From contig LSRX01000177.1 in the NCBI GenBank assembly GCA_001939145.1, positions 571,981 through 635,980 on the forward strand: a DNA stretch of 64,000 bases. The letters run 5' to 3'. Origin of the DNA: Symbiodinium microadriaticum (taxonomy: Eukaryota; Sar; Dinophyceae; Suessiales; Symbiodiniaceae). A model generated the notes under the pieces. That model ran no database searches, had not been told where the DNA came from, and saw only the letters and a list, made by a program, of their open reading frames with translations. The stretch's first letter is position 1; every line of letters starts with the position of its first letter. The position numbers were made by a program, and so were the translations under genes. Positions 1 through 10,855 of this stretch are shown here, piece after piece.

Positions 1-70
1 TATATATATATATATATATGCATATATATGCATATATATATATATATATATACACACACACGCATACATA
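1..70. repeat. TA/CA dinucleotide microsatellite
   Basis: Alternating TA with interspersed TATG, passing into a short CACA run. It is low-complexity sequence with no coding content. The following 400 bp are built from short AACCCT/TATAGAACCC motifs. Confidence 0.9.
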
Positions 71-800
71 TAGAGCCCTTATAGAAACCCTATAGAAACC
101 CCTATAGATCCCGTTAAAGGAACCCTAAGACGGGTAGAGCAAGCAAAGTTGTTTGCAATCCAGGCTTGAGGATTCAGGTTAGGTCTTTGGGCTCATGCCA
201 TACCTCGTTTGGTAGAGAGAGGGTTGAAACTTTTGGTAGTAGGGTGCCTACTTTGCTTCTATAAAACAAGTCCTCGCCATAAATACAAGAAAGTGCCATA
301 AGAAAAGGCTAGGGTATGACCCTCTAGGTATACCATAGAACCCTTTTATAGACTTCTTATAGAACCCTTTAAAGAACCCTTAAAGGAACCTAGGTCTAGT
401 GTTGGAGGGCCTTAACTCTAAAACCTAAGACTTAAGCACTATAAACGCTACAAGCCCTCTAACAACCTTTTAGACCTTATACACCCTATAAGCCCTATAA
501 CCTAAACTAACAGACCCTAGATGCAAGCCTCCAGTGGTCCGTTTCTTTCGAGATGGCGGCCCAGTCCTAGTACTATCGGCCTGGTCCTCGTGTGTGAGAT
601 TGAAATCCTCCACACATGCAGCTCACTAAGAAGGCATGCTGAAGAAGCCTTATTAAAGCTTCAGAAGACCTTATTACGAACCCCCCCCCCAAAAAAAAAA
701 AACACAGACATTCGTACGAACCCTCATGAGATCCTTATTGAACCCTCGAAGTCCCGAAGCCCCAACCACAAGGCTGCAAATTTGGAAACCTGGTGGTAAG

Positions 801-919
801 GGTTTAGGGTTTCAGGTTTTCGGTGGTGTCTGGCCGGTAGTACTGGACGTGATTCAGACTGCCAATGCGCGGGCGGAGTCTTAAGAAGGCACAGCGCCAG
901 GAATCACCACGCAGCTTCT
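801..919 (-). CDS. candidate small exon downstream of the 634-aa gene
   Basis: On the minus strand an open frame begins directly after a CCCTAAACCCTAG that could serve as a 3' splice site, and reads for about 38 codons (includes GSLNHVQYYRPDTTENL). It lies 3' of the 634-aa gene on the same strand, so it could be that gene's next exon. No clear GT donor is visible; GA or GC donors, known in dinoflagellates, would be needed. The protein-like reading is the only real support. Confidence 0.35.
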
Positions 920-1121
920 CTAGGGTTTAGGGTTTAGGGATGAGGGTCTTAGGGTTTAGGGTTTAGGGCTGAGAGTCTTAAGGCATCTTGAGGCATTGGA
1001 CTTGCGGGTCTTGAGGCTTTGGGGTTTGGCGGATTTAGGGTTTAAAGCTTTCTAGGGGTTTACGCAATGGCTTATTAGCGTTTACTTATAGGGCTTATGA
1101 GTCCTAAGCCTTCGGCTTAGT

Positions 1122-3026
1122 TCAGGGCTTCGGAGGGACTGCTAGGGTTTGGACTTCGGGAGTGCCATCCTTGGGGAGGTGATTGCATGACACGATCCAA
1201 AACTCTCGGTCGTCTGCCTTCCACTTCGTCTGCACTTGGACTGCATTCGCCATGGGCTCGGGCTTTGGGGTCCTCGTGATAACTTTCCAGCTGTACGGGA
1301 CAAGGATGAGCTTGTTCTTAGCATACACCTCCTGGCTCAGCAACCCTCTGCACGGCTTCAGTTGCAAACTTAGGCCACCCAGAGTTTCCTGCGATTTGTG
1401 AGTCGAGACCAGCTCGTGCATCGTCTGATGGATCTGTGCAATGAGCAACCCTGCCATGAAATCCGCATTCGTGCTGGGACCCATCACCTGCAAACTCTCA
1501 ATGGACTCCGGGTCGGCCTTGGGCTTGAAGGTTGTCCACCCGGAACAGAGCATGTCCCTCGCCTGCACTTTCAAAACTCCGCCGGATTTCAAGTCTTTCA
1601 CGGTGACAACGGACCCCTCCAGGCCGGTGATCTGCCCTTCGAATTTCTCCCCCTTCTTTTTAATGCAGGCCCCAAGGACGAACCCCTGGTCACCGAGCAA
1701 ATCCTCTGCATTGCGAAGTGAGCCATCAGGGTTCAATTCTCGCATTCGCTGAACTGCTCCCTGGCTCGAGGAGTTGCCATCATCATTTGCCTCGGCAGAT
1801 GCGGCCCATGGACTCTCCAACCCCAGAAGGATGCAGGCATCATGGGCGATGCCCTGCACTGTCTTGTAGCTCTTCTCATGCTCGGCAGAAGGAAGGCCGA
1901 GAGAAAGTCGGACCACATTGATGTCGACCACTCCAAGTATGTTCACGAACCTCACATCCTGCAGGATGTCCACACCGGAATTCTTCACCAGCTCCCTCAG
2001 CTGGAAGAGCACATGGTTGGCCTCAGTGACTTTCTTGTCGCACTCTCGTGCGAACATTTTCCGGGCCTGGGTCGCCGTGATCGTAGACCCCGTCAGTGCA
2101 ACTTTCAGGAGTCCATGGCGAAAATGGGGGATCATTTCCGCCCCTCGCTTGAAGTCCTGGGAAAGGACTTCCCAGAAAGCAACCCCGAGGGAACGACTCT
2201 GTGCAGAACTCCTGATAAAAATCTCTGTTTCGCGCAGGAAGCTGCCTTCGCTGCCACCGCAAAATCGTAGTGCAAAGTTGTACAGGGGAGCGAAGCACTC
2301 TCCACAAGGTGGCTTTGAACTCAAAGCCATTTTTTTGATGGCTTGGAAGTCAGGGCTTGCCTGGTTGCTGGCCAGGGAAAAGATCCTCCTGAGCAGCTGC
2401 ACTTCGCTTTCTGCTTTTTGCAGAGTGGCGTTTTGCGAGGCCTGGATGAGCTGCAGGATCTTTGGGAATGCCTCGGCCACTTCTTTGGAGATCACTCGCC
2501 AGGACAGTCCTTGTTCGACGTGCTCTGCCAGAACAGAATCTCTTGCCCTGACCTGTTGCAGGCTGAGCAATCCATTCACGGAAAGTTCTGTCGAGTCATG
2601 GCGGGCTGCGCATGCGACGAGCCTGAGGGCAAAGTTCGTGTGGGAAGCTGACAGGCTGAGGACCTTGAGCAGCTTGCTGTCCATGGTGCCCAGGGCTCCA
2701 CCGGCGGCATCGACCAGTCTTTGGTTGTACACCCGGTGCTCTTCGTCCCCTATCTCCACTGCGATCGCATCGATCCGTGCAGGTACGAAGCCGACTTGGG
2801 AGATGCTGTCCAGGAGCTGGTGAACATCGGCTGCATTGAGCATGAGGCCGTCTCGATTTTGCGGGTGAACTCCCACAGACATGGGTGGGAGCCTCATGTC
2901 TGTGAGGAGGCCGTTCTTCCGGAGCACGACGAACAAGTCGGAGACGGACTTCACGAGGAAGTCCCCCCCCTCCGCCTTGCGAACCAAGCCGGCGATCTCG
3001 CCATAGACATGCGGTGCGAGAGCCAT
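1122..3026 (-). CDS. 634-aa intronless protein of unknown function
   Basis: The longest uninterrupted ORF in the window: ATG at 3026, TGA at 1122. I do not recognise a named family. Residues about 165-220 and 330-355 are leucine- and charge-rich and probably helical. Residues 449-490 (FVLGACIKKKGEKFEGQI onward) look like a compact beta-rich module, and the C-terminal third is rich in Lys, Trp and Pro. There is no signal peptide or membrane segment. An in-frame TGA lies 12 codons upstream of the ATG, so this start is the natural one unless an upstream exon exists. The last residues (AVPPKP) are encoded where the sequence dissolves into TTTAGGG-like repeat, so the true C-terminus may be spliced or truncated. 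No DinoSL relic was seen upstream. GC content is clearly higher than in the flanks. Long intronless ORFs of unknown function are common in dinoflagellates. Confidence 0.78.
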   Translation of the reverse strand: MALAPHVYGEIAGLVRKAEGGDFLVKSVSDLFVVLRKNGLLTDMRLPPMSVGVHPQNRDGLMLNAADVHQLLDSISQVGFVPARIDAIAVEIGDEEHRVYNQRLVDAAGGALGTMDSKLLKVLSLSASHTNFALRLVACAARHDSTELSVNGLLSLQQVRARDSVLAEHVEQGLSWRVISKEVAEAFPKILQLIQASQNATLQKAESEVQLLRRIFSLASNQASPDFQAIKKMALSSKPPCGECFAPLYNFALRFCGGSEGSFLRETEIFIRSSAQSRSLGVAFWEVLSQDFKRGAEMIPHFRHGLLKVALTGSTITATQARKMFARECDKKVTEANHVLFQLRELVKNSGVDILQDVRFVNILGVVDINVVRLSLGLPSAEHEKSYKTVQGIAHDACILLGLESPWAASAEANDDGNSSSQGAVQRMRELNPDGSLRNAEDLLGDQGFVLGACIKKKGEKFEGQITGLEGSVVTVKDLKSGGVLKVQARDMLCSGWTTFKPKADPESIESLQVMGPSTNADFMAGLLIAQIHQTMHELVSTHKSQETLGGLSLQLKPCRGLLSQEVYAKNKLILVPYSWKVITRTPKPEPMANAVQVQTKWKADDREFWIVSCNHLPKDGTPEVQTLAVPPKP

Positions 3027-3059
3027 GTCTTTGTACAGTGCGAGAAGTAGGGGCCGTTC

Positions 3060-3370
3060 TCAACAGTCGATCGAGCAGACAAGCTTTAGATGGATCATCA
3101 TCTGCAGAAACAAATACAAGCACACATGGGCATGCGGGTCATGCATGATCGCTGCAAAACATGCCCTGCAAGCAGCCACGGCTGCCTGCGAGCAATATGC
3201 CCTGCATGGCGCCGAGGCTGCTTGCCAAACGAAATTCGGAAATAATTGCATGAGCAGTCATGTAGATCCTTCCATTTCCGCATACAACAACTGAAGAAAT
3301 CTCTGCTGCAAAAGCACGAAGTGCATCCATGGAGCTTGCAAAACAAGCAAACTTCTCTGAGTCTTGTCAC
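3060..3370. other. unique sequence upstream of the 634-aa gene
   Basis: GC-balanced, non-telomeric sequence 5' of the minus-strand gene. It contains two diverged copies of a roughly 30-bp motif around GCCCTGCA (near 3162 and 3199). Several 60-90 codon frames are open on both strands but none stands out. It probably holds the 5' UTR and promoter region; no TATA-like element can be assigned. Confidence 0.4.
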
Positions 3371-3944
3371 ACTACAAGTTGAACATACAGGACTTACTTG
3401 ATATGCCTAACTGTACTTATAACCTCGGTGCTTCGGATGCCTAAGTCCAGTAACTTAGATATGACTAAGTCGGCTAAGTGCTCCAAGTACTTGGCTCGAT
3501 TGCTATGTAAATACTATCTGAACAGCTTCACATAGTAAGTCGTACAATCGTTTAGCATGAATATATGTTCCATATGTCTGTACATAGGGATGTTATAAGT
3601 ATAGACTTATGCAACATAGATAACCCTTGCAACCGTTGCATCTACTTATAAACGGCCCGCCCTCCCAAGTAGGGTTTAGGGAGGGCTTAGGGAGGGCTTC
3701 TGGCGCAGGTTTGCCCTGTCCAAGTCCCCTTAGTAAGCAACAGACAGACCGGCTAAGGCTCTTTCTATGTGCCATCCCAGATAGTAACCTACAGAAGTAC
3801 TATCCGAAACCGAAGTACCTAATTATTCGGTCCTTCGGACCTTTAGGGTGTGGGGTAGTACCGTGTATGGCCATATAGAGCGCGTGTATCTCATTATCTG
3901 AGATCCCTGGGTGAGATTTAGGGTCTTCGGGCGGTACTACTTAG

Positions 3945-4040
3945 TAGCTGAATTACTACACTTTAAACTTTTTGGGATAATATGTTTTCTTATAGAACTG
4001 AAAGTGTACACCTTTTTATGCTTATGAACTCAGCAACTAA
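3945..4040 (+). mobile_element. MITE family H, copy 1
   Basis: About 90 bp with the core CTTTTTGGGATAA and a right end CTATGAACTCAGCAACTAA-like. The left end TAGTAGCTGA and the right end (reverse complement TAGTTGCTGA) form a short imperfect terminal inverted repeat. Further copies lie at 6312-6410 and nested at 41561-41662. Confidence 0.6.
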
Positions 4041-4171
4041 CTATATACAGGGTTCTATTGGGATTCTACAAGATTTACTAGGTGGCACTGTGGTAAGCTT
4101 TAAAATTTTCCCTTATATGAGATAGCACTCGCAGCTCGGGATTAAGGGGGTTAGGGTTTTAGGGTTTAGGC

Positions 4172-4234
4172 GTTCGCATGAATCCAGTATGAAGTCATCA
4201 GCATCGAGAATCCGAAGCTCCCTCACATGGCCCG
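4172..4234 (-). CDS. candidate 21-codon exon
   Basis: A minus-strand island between two AACCCT-rich tracts reads AGHVRELRILDADDFILD and continues a few codons. It follows a GCAAG acceptor-like site and ends at a possible GC donor. A second open minus segment (4320-4385) lies upstream of it. No further support. Confidence 0.33.
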
Positions 4235-4693
4235 CTTGCTTACCCCTAAACCCAAATCTCCCAATCCTGCAACCAAACCCAAATCTCCCCTTGATCACAA
4301 GGCCCACAACCCTAAATTTCAGGCCAACTGCCTGCTTGTCGTCCTGCACTCTTCCGCGGCAGCTTTGCAAGTGTAGGATCCTCACGGACCAGACGAACCG
4401 TGAAAGGAAGCGCCAAACCCCTCTAGAAACCCAGTTACATACAACATAACCTTATGTAGTATATTCCTGAGCAACCTGAACCCTCAATGACTCAACCCTA
4501 ATTAGAGCGCTAAACCATAGACCCTCTAAACTCTGAACCCTAAACTGCCCTAAACTCTAATTAGTGTGGAAGCCCGGCGGGCTTCATGTAAGCTTCGGGT
4601 CAAATATGACTTAAGGGTGTTGGGTTTAGAGTTTAGGATTAGGCTTATTAATTATCAAGCTCAAGGATGGTTGTTACATGATTTTGCAGGGGC

Positions 4694-4810
4694 TTGTTAC
4701 CCTGAGGGTCCAAGTACCTAATACTCATATACTCTCCCAAATATTAACCTAGATAACTAGTATCCGCAATCAGAGTACCTTATTATTGGGTCCTTTGTAC
4801 CCCTAGGGCT
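4694..4810 (+). mobile_element. MITE family G, copy 1
   Basis: Starts AGGGTCCAAGTACCTAATA and ends with the inverted counterpart TTATTGGGTCCTTTG. It shares CATATACTCTCCCAAATA with the copies near 15400, 21087 and 28076. Confidence 0.6.
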
Positions 4811-5283
4811 AGATTAGAGTTATGGGATCCTTAAGGGAGGGGGTTCTAAGAGGGGTATATAACCCAATAATCCCCAATTCTCCCTAGGGCTCCCTCAGGC
4901 TCCCTAAAGTTCCCTAAGGATCCCTAGGACCCTCCCCTCTTGAACCACCCTCCCTTAAGGATCCCATAATCGAGGGTGTACAGGATGGCCGGGTGCCTTG
5001 CCAAGGCTTTTTGGGCTTTGACAGAGGCTCATGGCTTTGTAGGCCTCGGCCCCACCCCTTAAGCCTTACAGGAATTGAAAAGATATCCAAATCTATTCAG
5101 CCTAGACTTTGAGCCTTAGACCCTAAACCCTAATCGCTTAAACCCTAAACCTTATATAACCTCATATAGTATACTCCTTAACAAATCAGGAGGGTTTTGG
5201 GGGGCCCTTAAACCATTGAACCCTAAATCCCAAACTTTTTCACCACATGAAAAATACTTTATTACCCCTGAACCCTAAAACTC

Positions 5284-5462
5284 GGAACCTAAACCCTAAA
5301 ACCCGGGTTTGGGGGTTTAGGGGTTTTAGCGTTTTAGGGTTTTAGGGCTTTAGGGGTTAAGGGGTGTTTAGGGGTTTTAGGGTTTTAGGGTTTCGGGGTT
5401 TTAGGGGTTTAGGGGTTTTAGGGATTTTAGGGTTTAGGGGTTTAGGGGTTTAGGGGTCTAGG
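5284..5462. repeat. telomere-like tract, orientation switch
   Basis: AACCCTAAA units flip at about 5314 to TTTAGGG and TTTAGGGG units. Spacing is irregular (6-9 bp), unlike a true telomere. No coding content was seen from 4240 to 6410 apart from MITE fragments. Confidence 0.8.
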
Positions 5463-6311
5463 CTTCCCTAAATGGGTCCAAAGGCCCGAATTTAGAGAAC
5501 TAGCTACCCATGTAGAAGACTCGCCCCGTTTTCGGGCGGGGGTTGGGTATTCATCACGCTCCTAAATGCTCGCCAAGAATGAAGTACTACATGGTACTAC
5601 TAAACCAAAGCACAAAGCCATTCAGTGCTTCAACCCTCCCCTGAACCCTAAACCCTTTCAGCCCTATAAATCCCAAACCCCCTAGACACGGAGGATTGCT
5701 AGGCCCCTATATTCACTCTCACTTCCTTTCTTGACTCCTCTGGTCCGCGAGGGTGGTAGGGACTGGTATACCCAGACCTCTAGAGGATCCATGAGATGAA
5801 TACCTTCATCAGGCCCCAAATCGTAAGCTGTATAGGGCGGGCACCTTCGACCCTAAACCGTGCTTTTGGATCCTCTAGAGGACTGGTAGAATCGGCAATT
5901 GAAGCTTCAGAACACTCCAGCGAACCTCGTACTTGGTAAGGGTTCAGGGTTTATAAAACGTCAGAGGGCTTCAGTGCATTAGAGATTGAAGGATTCAGGG
6001 GTTCCGGATTTTTGGGTTTAGGGTTTAGGGTCCGGGTTTTTGGTTTTGAAGGCCTTCGGCTTATATGTAGTTGTCGTTTTGGAAAGTAAACACGTGCAAG
6101 GCTTCTTGTTTGGGGTTCTCCAGGCGGTTCGGTCTTAAACTCGGCAGGGAATACTCTCCAAGCTGCTTACTTTAGGCAGACTGCTTTAGAATCTTTAGAA
6201 CATCGCTAACCAGATTGCCCAGATTTGCCAAGCTTTGCATGCTCACGGGTTCTAAGCCTAACTCGCCCCTACCTTGCAGGCTTCACCTCCTGGTCTCTAG
6301 GTTACCCTAGT

Positions 6312-6410
6312 AGTAGCTGAATGGCTGCACGTTAAACTTTTTGGGATAATCTAATCCCCTATAAAACCGAAAGTACACGTTTTTGGGCCTATGAACTCAG
6401 AAGCTAAGTT
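6312..6410 (+). mobile_element. MITE family H, copy 2
   Basis: Shares the CTTTTTGGGATAA core and the CTATGAACTCAG right end with the copy at 3945. Terminal inverted repeat about 10 bp, imperfect. Confidence 0.55.
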
Positions 6411-6419
6411 ACAAGCAGC

Positions 6420-7690
6420 CTTGACATTCATCATTCTTTGTTTCAGACTACCAGGACCCTCCTTGTACCCTCAAATAGGGGTATCTGGTCCCAAGTAATG
6501 GTATGTGGGGTCTAACAGGGGGTAGATGCAGGGTCCAGGTATGTTTTGCATCAGAAGTCGTTTGGAGGTCATGATGCTTCGAGCATTCGTTGTAGGTTTG
6601 GTGGTGCGGAGGACACAGTCAGTTTGCGTGTCGCTGCAGTCGGTGGTGGATATAGGAGCTGGAGGTGGTTGGGGCGTTGGTGATGGTTGTTTGTGTTGCC
6701 TGTTTTTGTTTGGTGGATGCCCTCGGTTACGCCAACTGTCATATTTCCTCGTGTTTTTTTCTATACCTGCTGCCAAGTCTACTTGCCCTCTCTTTCCTGC
6801 CGTCACATGTACACTTGATACTATGCCTTACTATGCTGTTGCGGATGCCGCTTATGAGTAACTGGTTGCTTTCGAGGAGTATACAGATGCACGTGAGCAT
6901 GGACATGGACCAATTCCGGCGACTTAATATGGGAGGGTGCCTAAAGAGTTACCTAGAATTACTGTTTTGGGGGCTCCTTATTATTACAATTATAGTAGAA
7001 TTAGTAGAATATATCCCAAAACCCTGTTCTAATTGTTAAGTCCCCTACATTAGCATGACCGGAGGACGCTAGATGGTCAGTTTCTTAACGAATTAGGTCG
7101 ATGGCCGATGGTGAGGATGCGAGCACACTCAACACATATGACAACTACGTGCATCACGTTTGAGATTATGATGACACCTCTAAAGCAGCATAATCACGTG
7201 ATACATGCACATTGTTGACATCCCAACTGGTGGTCAAGGTAGGTCTGCTCCTTCAGCAAAGCGGGTTGGCAAACCCTCGAGTTCCACTAGGATCTTCTCT
7301 TATGGTTGTCTTCCCTCCTTGGTCTTTGTCTGAGGTGATTGCCCCAAAAGGGGTGTAGGGTTCAAGGGCTCAGGAAATTTCGGGTCGTCCTCATGAGTTC
7401 GTTGATGTAGAATCTTTAAGTACAGTAGTTGGCACGCTCCTCTGCACCACGGACCATGTAGTTTCACCTCTTGAAATCAAGTAAAGGCTGCCGCAAGAAT
7501 GGGTCGCCTGCTGTTGGACTCTGGGACGTCACTGCTGGCTGCAAGATTTCCGGACCCTCACGGCTCGAATTTGTTTGTTTATGCAGTGGTTGTTGCCTGT
7601 AGAGCACAGAAGAGGCATAGATATCGCAAATGCTGCCCATGTAATCACCGTCCGTTGGGCAAGGCACCCTGAACCCTATAGCGGTACTTC
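6420..7690. other. non-repetitive 1.3-kb region, coding status unresolved
   Basis: Unique sequence with little telomere-like motif. Frames of 111 codons are open on both strands near 6471-6861, and a 124-codon hydrophobic plus frame runs 6665-7039. They overlap each other, and no frame is favoured by composition or splice signals. I make no gene call. Confidence 0.4.
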
Positions 7691-7822
7691 ACGTAGACTC
7701 CCCGGAGTTGTTAATTATTATAAGATTCTGTTGGATTCGAATTGATTTTGCACCTTAGACGGTTTTGAAAGGGCTTTTTTATACGCCCTAACGCACTGTA
7801 AACCCTAAACCCTAAACCCTAG

Positions 7823-7956
7823 AGCCTTGCTGAGGATGTCGGAGGGCAGCAGCTAGGATCAGGTCACCCATTCGACAAGATCGTGGTTTCGGATTTCGCC
7901 GTTGCGTCTATCGGGCCGGCTGAGTGCATACGGCTTCCTAGGAATTCGTCGTGGCT
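7823..7956 (+). CDS. candidate exon following a CCCTAG acceptor
   Basis: An open frame starts immediately after three CCCTAAA units ending in CCCTAG and reads about 44 codons, including GSGHPFDKIVVSDFAVASI. A GTACAT donor follows, and 13 bp later begins a family E MITE. The composition is clearly protein-like and GC-rich relative to the flanks. Family unknown. Confidence 0.5.
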
Positions 7957-7968
7957 GTACATTTGATA

Positions 7969-8070
7969 CTGTTGATGATATAAATCCTGCATTACCTTAA
8001 GGACCCTAAACTATAGGAATTATGGGATATTCCTTAGTATGGGTAATGCAGGATTTCGATCATCAACCGT
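7969..8070 (+). mobile_element. MITE family E, copy 1
   Basis: Terminal inverted repeat GATGATATAAATCCTGCATT on the left against its complement on the right, separated by about 60 bp. The other copies are at 24215 and a decayed one at 10513. Confidence 0.7.
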
Positions 8071-8353
8071 AGCATGTAGGGTCTTGGATGTTTTTTATAT
8101 CCTCGAAAACGACTCGTCACGACACCCCTAAACCCTAAACCCTTTTTTTTCAGAAACGCGCTATGATGGGGGATGCACAACCAGATGGCTCTACACCGAG
8201 GTCTTCGATGGGACGATTAGGGCTTACCTTAACCTCAAATAACCTACCTTTTTAAGGACTTCTATAAAGAAATCAAAATAAGGAACCCTGAAAAGGTAGG
8301 CTTCCTAGGGTCCAGGGGTCCAGGTAGGGTTTAGGGTTTAGGGCTCGTTTCAG

Positions 8354-8930
8354 GAACAGCTCGGAGGCTCTCGCCTTCGCCAGGACATGGGTTGAGAGTC
8401 TTAGCTCGAGTCAATGGGTTTAGGGCTTAACTTGGACCCCAAGAGTATGTAGAAAAAGTAGACCTTTATAGGTTTTAGGCCATGATCTTACCTACTTTGG
8501 GTGGGGGGAAACGGGCGAAGGATTTCGACATTCAGGCTTGTGAAGTATTGATTCGCTGCAAGGGTCTAAGTACTACCGAACAATCACACACTCCCCAAGT
8601 CGGCTACATTCCTATATATTGAAATTCTGCAGGGATTCTGCCGGTTTAATTTGGCGGGGTTTGTCGGCTGGAAGGCTGTTTTCGTGGTCTTAGGCTTTAG
8701 TAGTTTAGGGATCAGGGTGTTGAGCTTAGGGTTGTAGGTCTTCTAGGAGTTCGGGGGTTGGGGTGTCGGTGTATATCGGGCGTCATGTCCACTGCTAGGT
8801 GTCTTCAGTTTAGGGTTTAGGGTTTAGGGTGTACGCAGGGGGTTTAGGGGTTTTGGGGTTCAGGGGTCTAGGGGTTTAGGGTTTAGGGTTCAGGGTGTAG
8901 TCAGTATTCAAAGCATCGGCCGCGGACGCG
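8354..8930 (+). CDS. candidate two small exons (8354-8390, 8901-8930)
   Basis: 8354-8390 is bounded by the acceptor CTCGTTTCAG and the donor GTTGAG, and one frame reads NSSEALAFARTW. 8901-8930 follows a GTGTAG and ends at a strong GTGAGT donor, with one frame reading FKASAADA. The intervening DNA is telomere-like plus decayed MITE. They lie on the same strand as the 7823 island. Exons this small need transcript support. Confidence 0.38.
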
Positions 8931-9020
8931 GTGAGTTACTTGCCACGATGCCGGCAGCGGCATCTTACGCACATGGCCCTAAACCCTGAACCCGAAATCG
9001 TAAGCACTACCGTTCACAAG

Positions 9021-9053
9021 CTTCATACGGGAGTCGCGAAGTTCATCTGCAAG
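9021..9053 (+). CDS. candidate 11-codon exon
   Basis: Bounded by a TTCACAAG acceptor-like site and a GTGTGC donor. The frame reads LHTGVAKFICK. Weak on its own, but same strand as the neighbouring islands. Confidence 0.3.
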
Positions 9054-9479
9054 GTGTGCTCGAACTCTATACCACCTAGCTTTTCAGGATTCCTTATACA
9101 TCATGATACCCTTCAACCCAAAACCCTGAGCCCGAAGTTTTTTGAAAAAGGTAGGAAATTTGGGGTTCACATATAGGTCATGAAACCCTCTTAGGGGCTG
9201 AGTAGGTAACCTTTAATTTAGCCTTTTGGGGCTTGCATAAACCGATTATAATTCAAAAGGTTAACCTTATTGGGCTAAGGTACTCGGCCCCTACCTGTAT
9301 CCCCAAACCCTACAAAATAGTAGGTTATGACCCCTTAATTTGAGGGTCTAACCCCGAAAACAGCAGGTTTTTGGATACCCAGGTAAGCACCAGAAGGGGA
9401 GGTCAGGATGCGGAATCCCGAGGCTTATCGTGGCTCTAGGCCCGAAGCCTCTGGGGCCTCAGCTATTGAAACTTATATA

Positions 9480-9526
9480 CAAAGATATATATATATATAT
9501 ATATAATAATATATATATATATATCT
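9480..9526. repeat. TA/AATA microsatellite
   Basis: (TA)n interrupted by ATAATAATA. It lies in an otherwise telomere-like, MITE-rich stretch (9180-10850) where I see no gene. Confidence 0.85.
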
Positions 9527-10384
9527 GTAGCCGAAAGACCTACCTTTCTAGGGTTCCTTATCATGGTTTCTATATATACTTCCTGAAAAATGTCAGTCTC
9601 TTGGGCCACAGGTGGGGTATAGGCAGGGCACATGTTGTCTCAGGTGCGAGTTTGAGGGCTTTGGGTTTAGGGTTTAGCTGCTAGCCCTAAACCCGAAGCC
9701 CCAATTAAAGCCTAATCCCACACTCCTAAACCCTAAACCCTAAACCCAAATCCCTCAACCCTAATCCCAAATCAATAAACCCGAAACTGTCTAGAGTTTA
9801 GGGATTAGAGTTAGGGCTTTGGCTTGTAGCCCTGGCCTGCAACCCCGGCGCATAAACTCTTTTCCAGAATGATAGTCTAGATGTTCTGTTTTGATATCAC
9901 ACTTATAACCCAAACAAAAAATGAGTTATTTAGGTGTGGGATTACCACAGGATCGTAGTTTAAGGGGCTTAGTACTTGGTGGAGTATATGGTTATCTCGC
10001 TGGACCTTTAAAGGTTGCCGTAGTGGCCAGTAGTTGAAAGTGACTCAAGGCATGCTACCCTGAAAAACATGTGACACCCTAACTGAAGAGTGCTTTAGGA
10101 GTAGGGAGGACACCAGACTAAACGGCTACGCCCAGGAGTTAAACACCAAAACCCCAAACCCATGCCGAGCAGTCAGAGACTTTGCCAATGGAGGCATGAT
10201 TCTAAGACTTTGGCAAGGAAGTGAAAAGAGTCCTAAACCCCCAAAAAACCCCAAAACCCTAAACCCCAAACCCGAAACCCTAAATACCGAGTCCTGTGGC
10301 AACAGGGTGTCGGAAGTAGGGGTTTCAGGGCTCTGAAGGCTTTGGGTGGGCCTAGGCTCTGCCTGTAGCCCAAGAAAGCTACGG

Positions 10385-10512
10385 TTGATATGTTTCTTTA
10401 GGGGTTTAGGGGTTTAGGGGTTTAGGGTTTATGGGTTTAAGGGTTTAAGGCTTTAGGGGTTTAGGGGTTTAGGGGTTTTGGGGTTTTGGGCTTTTGGGGC
10501 TTTGGGGTTAAG
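10385..10512 (+). repeat. telomere-like tract (8-mer rich)
   Basis: Mostly GGGGTTTA units (8 bp) with drift to GGGGTTTT. A G-rich orientation tract directly followed by a decayed family E MITE (10513-10613). Confidence 0.85.
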
Positions 10513-10613
10513 GGGTTGATGAAATAACTCATGCATGACCCATAATACGGAACATACCTATGATTCCCATGGTTTAGGGTCCTTAAGGTAATGCAGGATG
10601 TATATCATCAACC
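10513..10613 (+). mobile_element. MITE family E, decayed copy
   Basis: The left end is eroded (GGTTGATGAAATAACTCATG), while the right end TAATGCAGGATGTATATCAT still matches the family. Confidence 0.45.
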
Positions 10614-10855
10614 GTACCTGTCTTGCGGAGCTCCATAAAGAAGCCAGAATCAGGAACCCGAAAATTTGTCGGCTCTGTTGGCGCTACAGGTAGGGCTTGG
10701 GGAAGGTGAGGGTTTGGATGCTCAGGATGTCGGGTTTAGAGATGAGGCTGGGTTTAGGATTCTAGGGTTTAGCGGTTTAGGGTTTAGGGGTTTCAGGGTT
10801 TAGGGTTTCGGTTTTAGGGGTTTAGGGCTTTAGGGTTTAAATCTTTGATTTGCAG

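Noticed and set aside
1142-3123. Plus and minus ORFs of 60-301 codons overlapping the 634-aa gene
   Set aside because: Shadow frames, including the 301-codon plus frame at 1918-2823, which is Ser/Arg/Thr-rich in the way antisense frames usually are.
6471-7039. Overlapping 111-124 codon ORFs on both strands
   Set aside because: No frame is distinguished by composition or splice context; the plus one is uniformly hydrophobic without a recognisable pattern.
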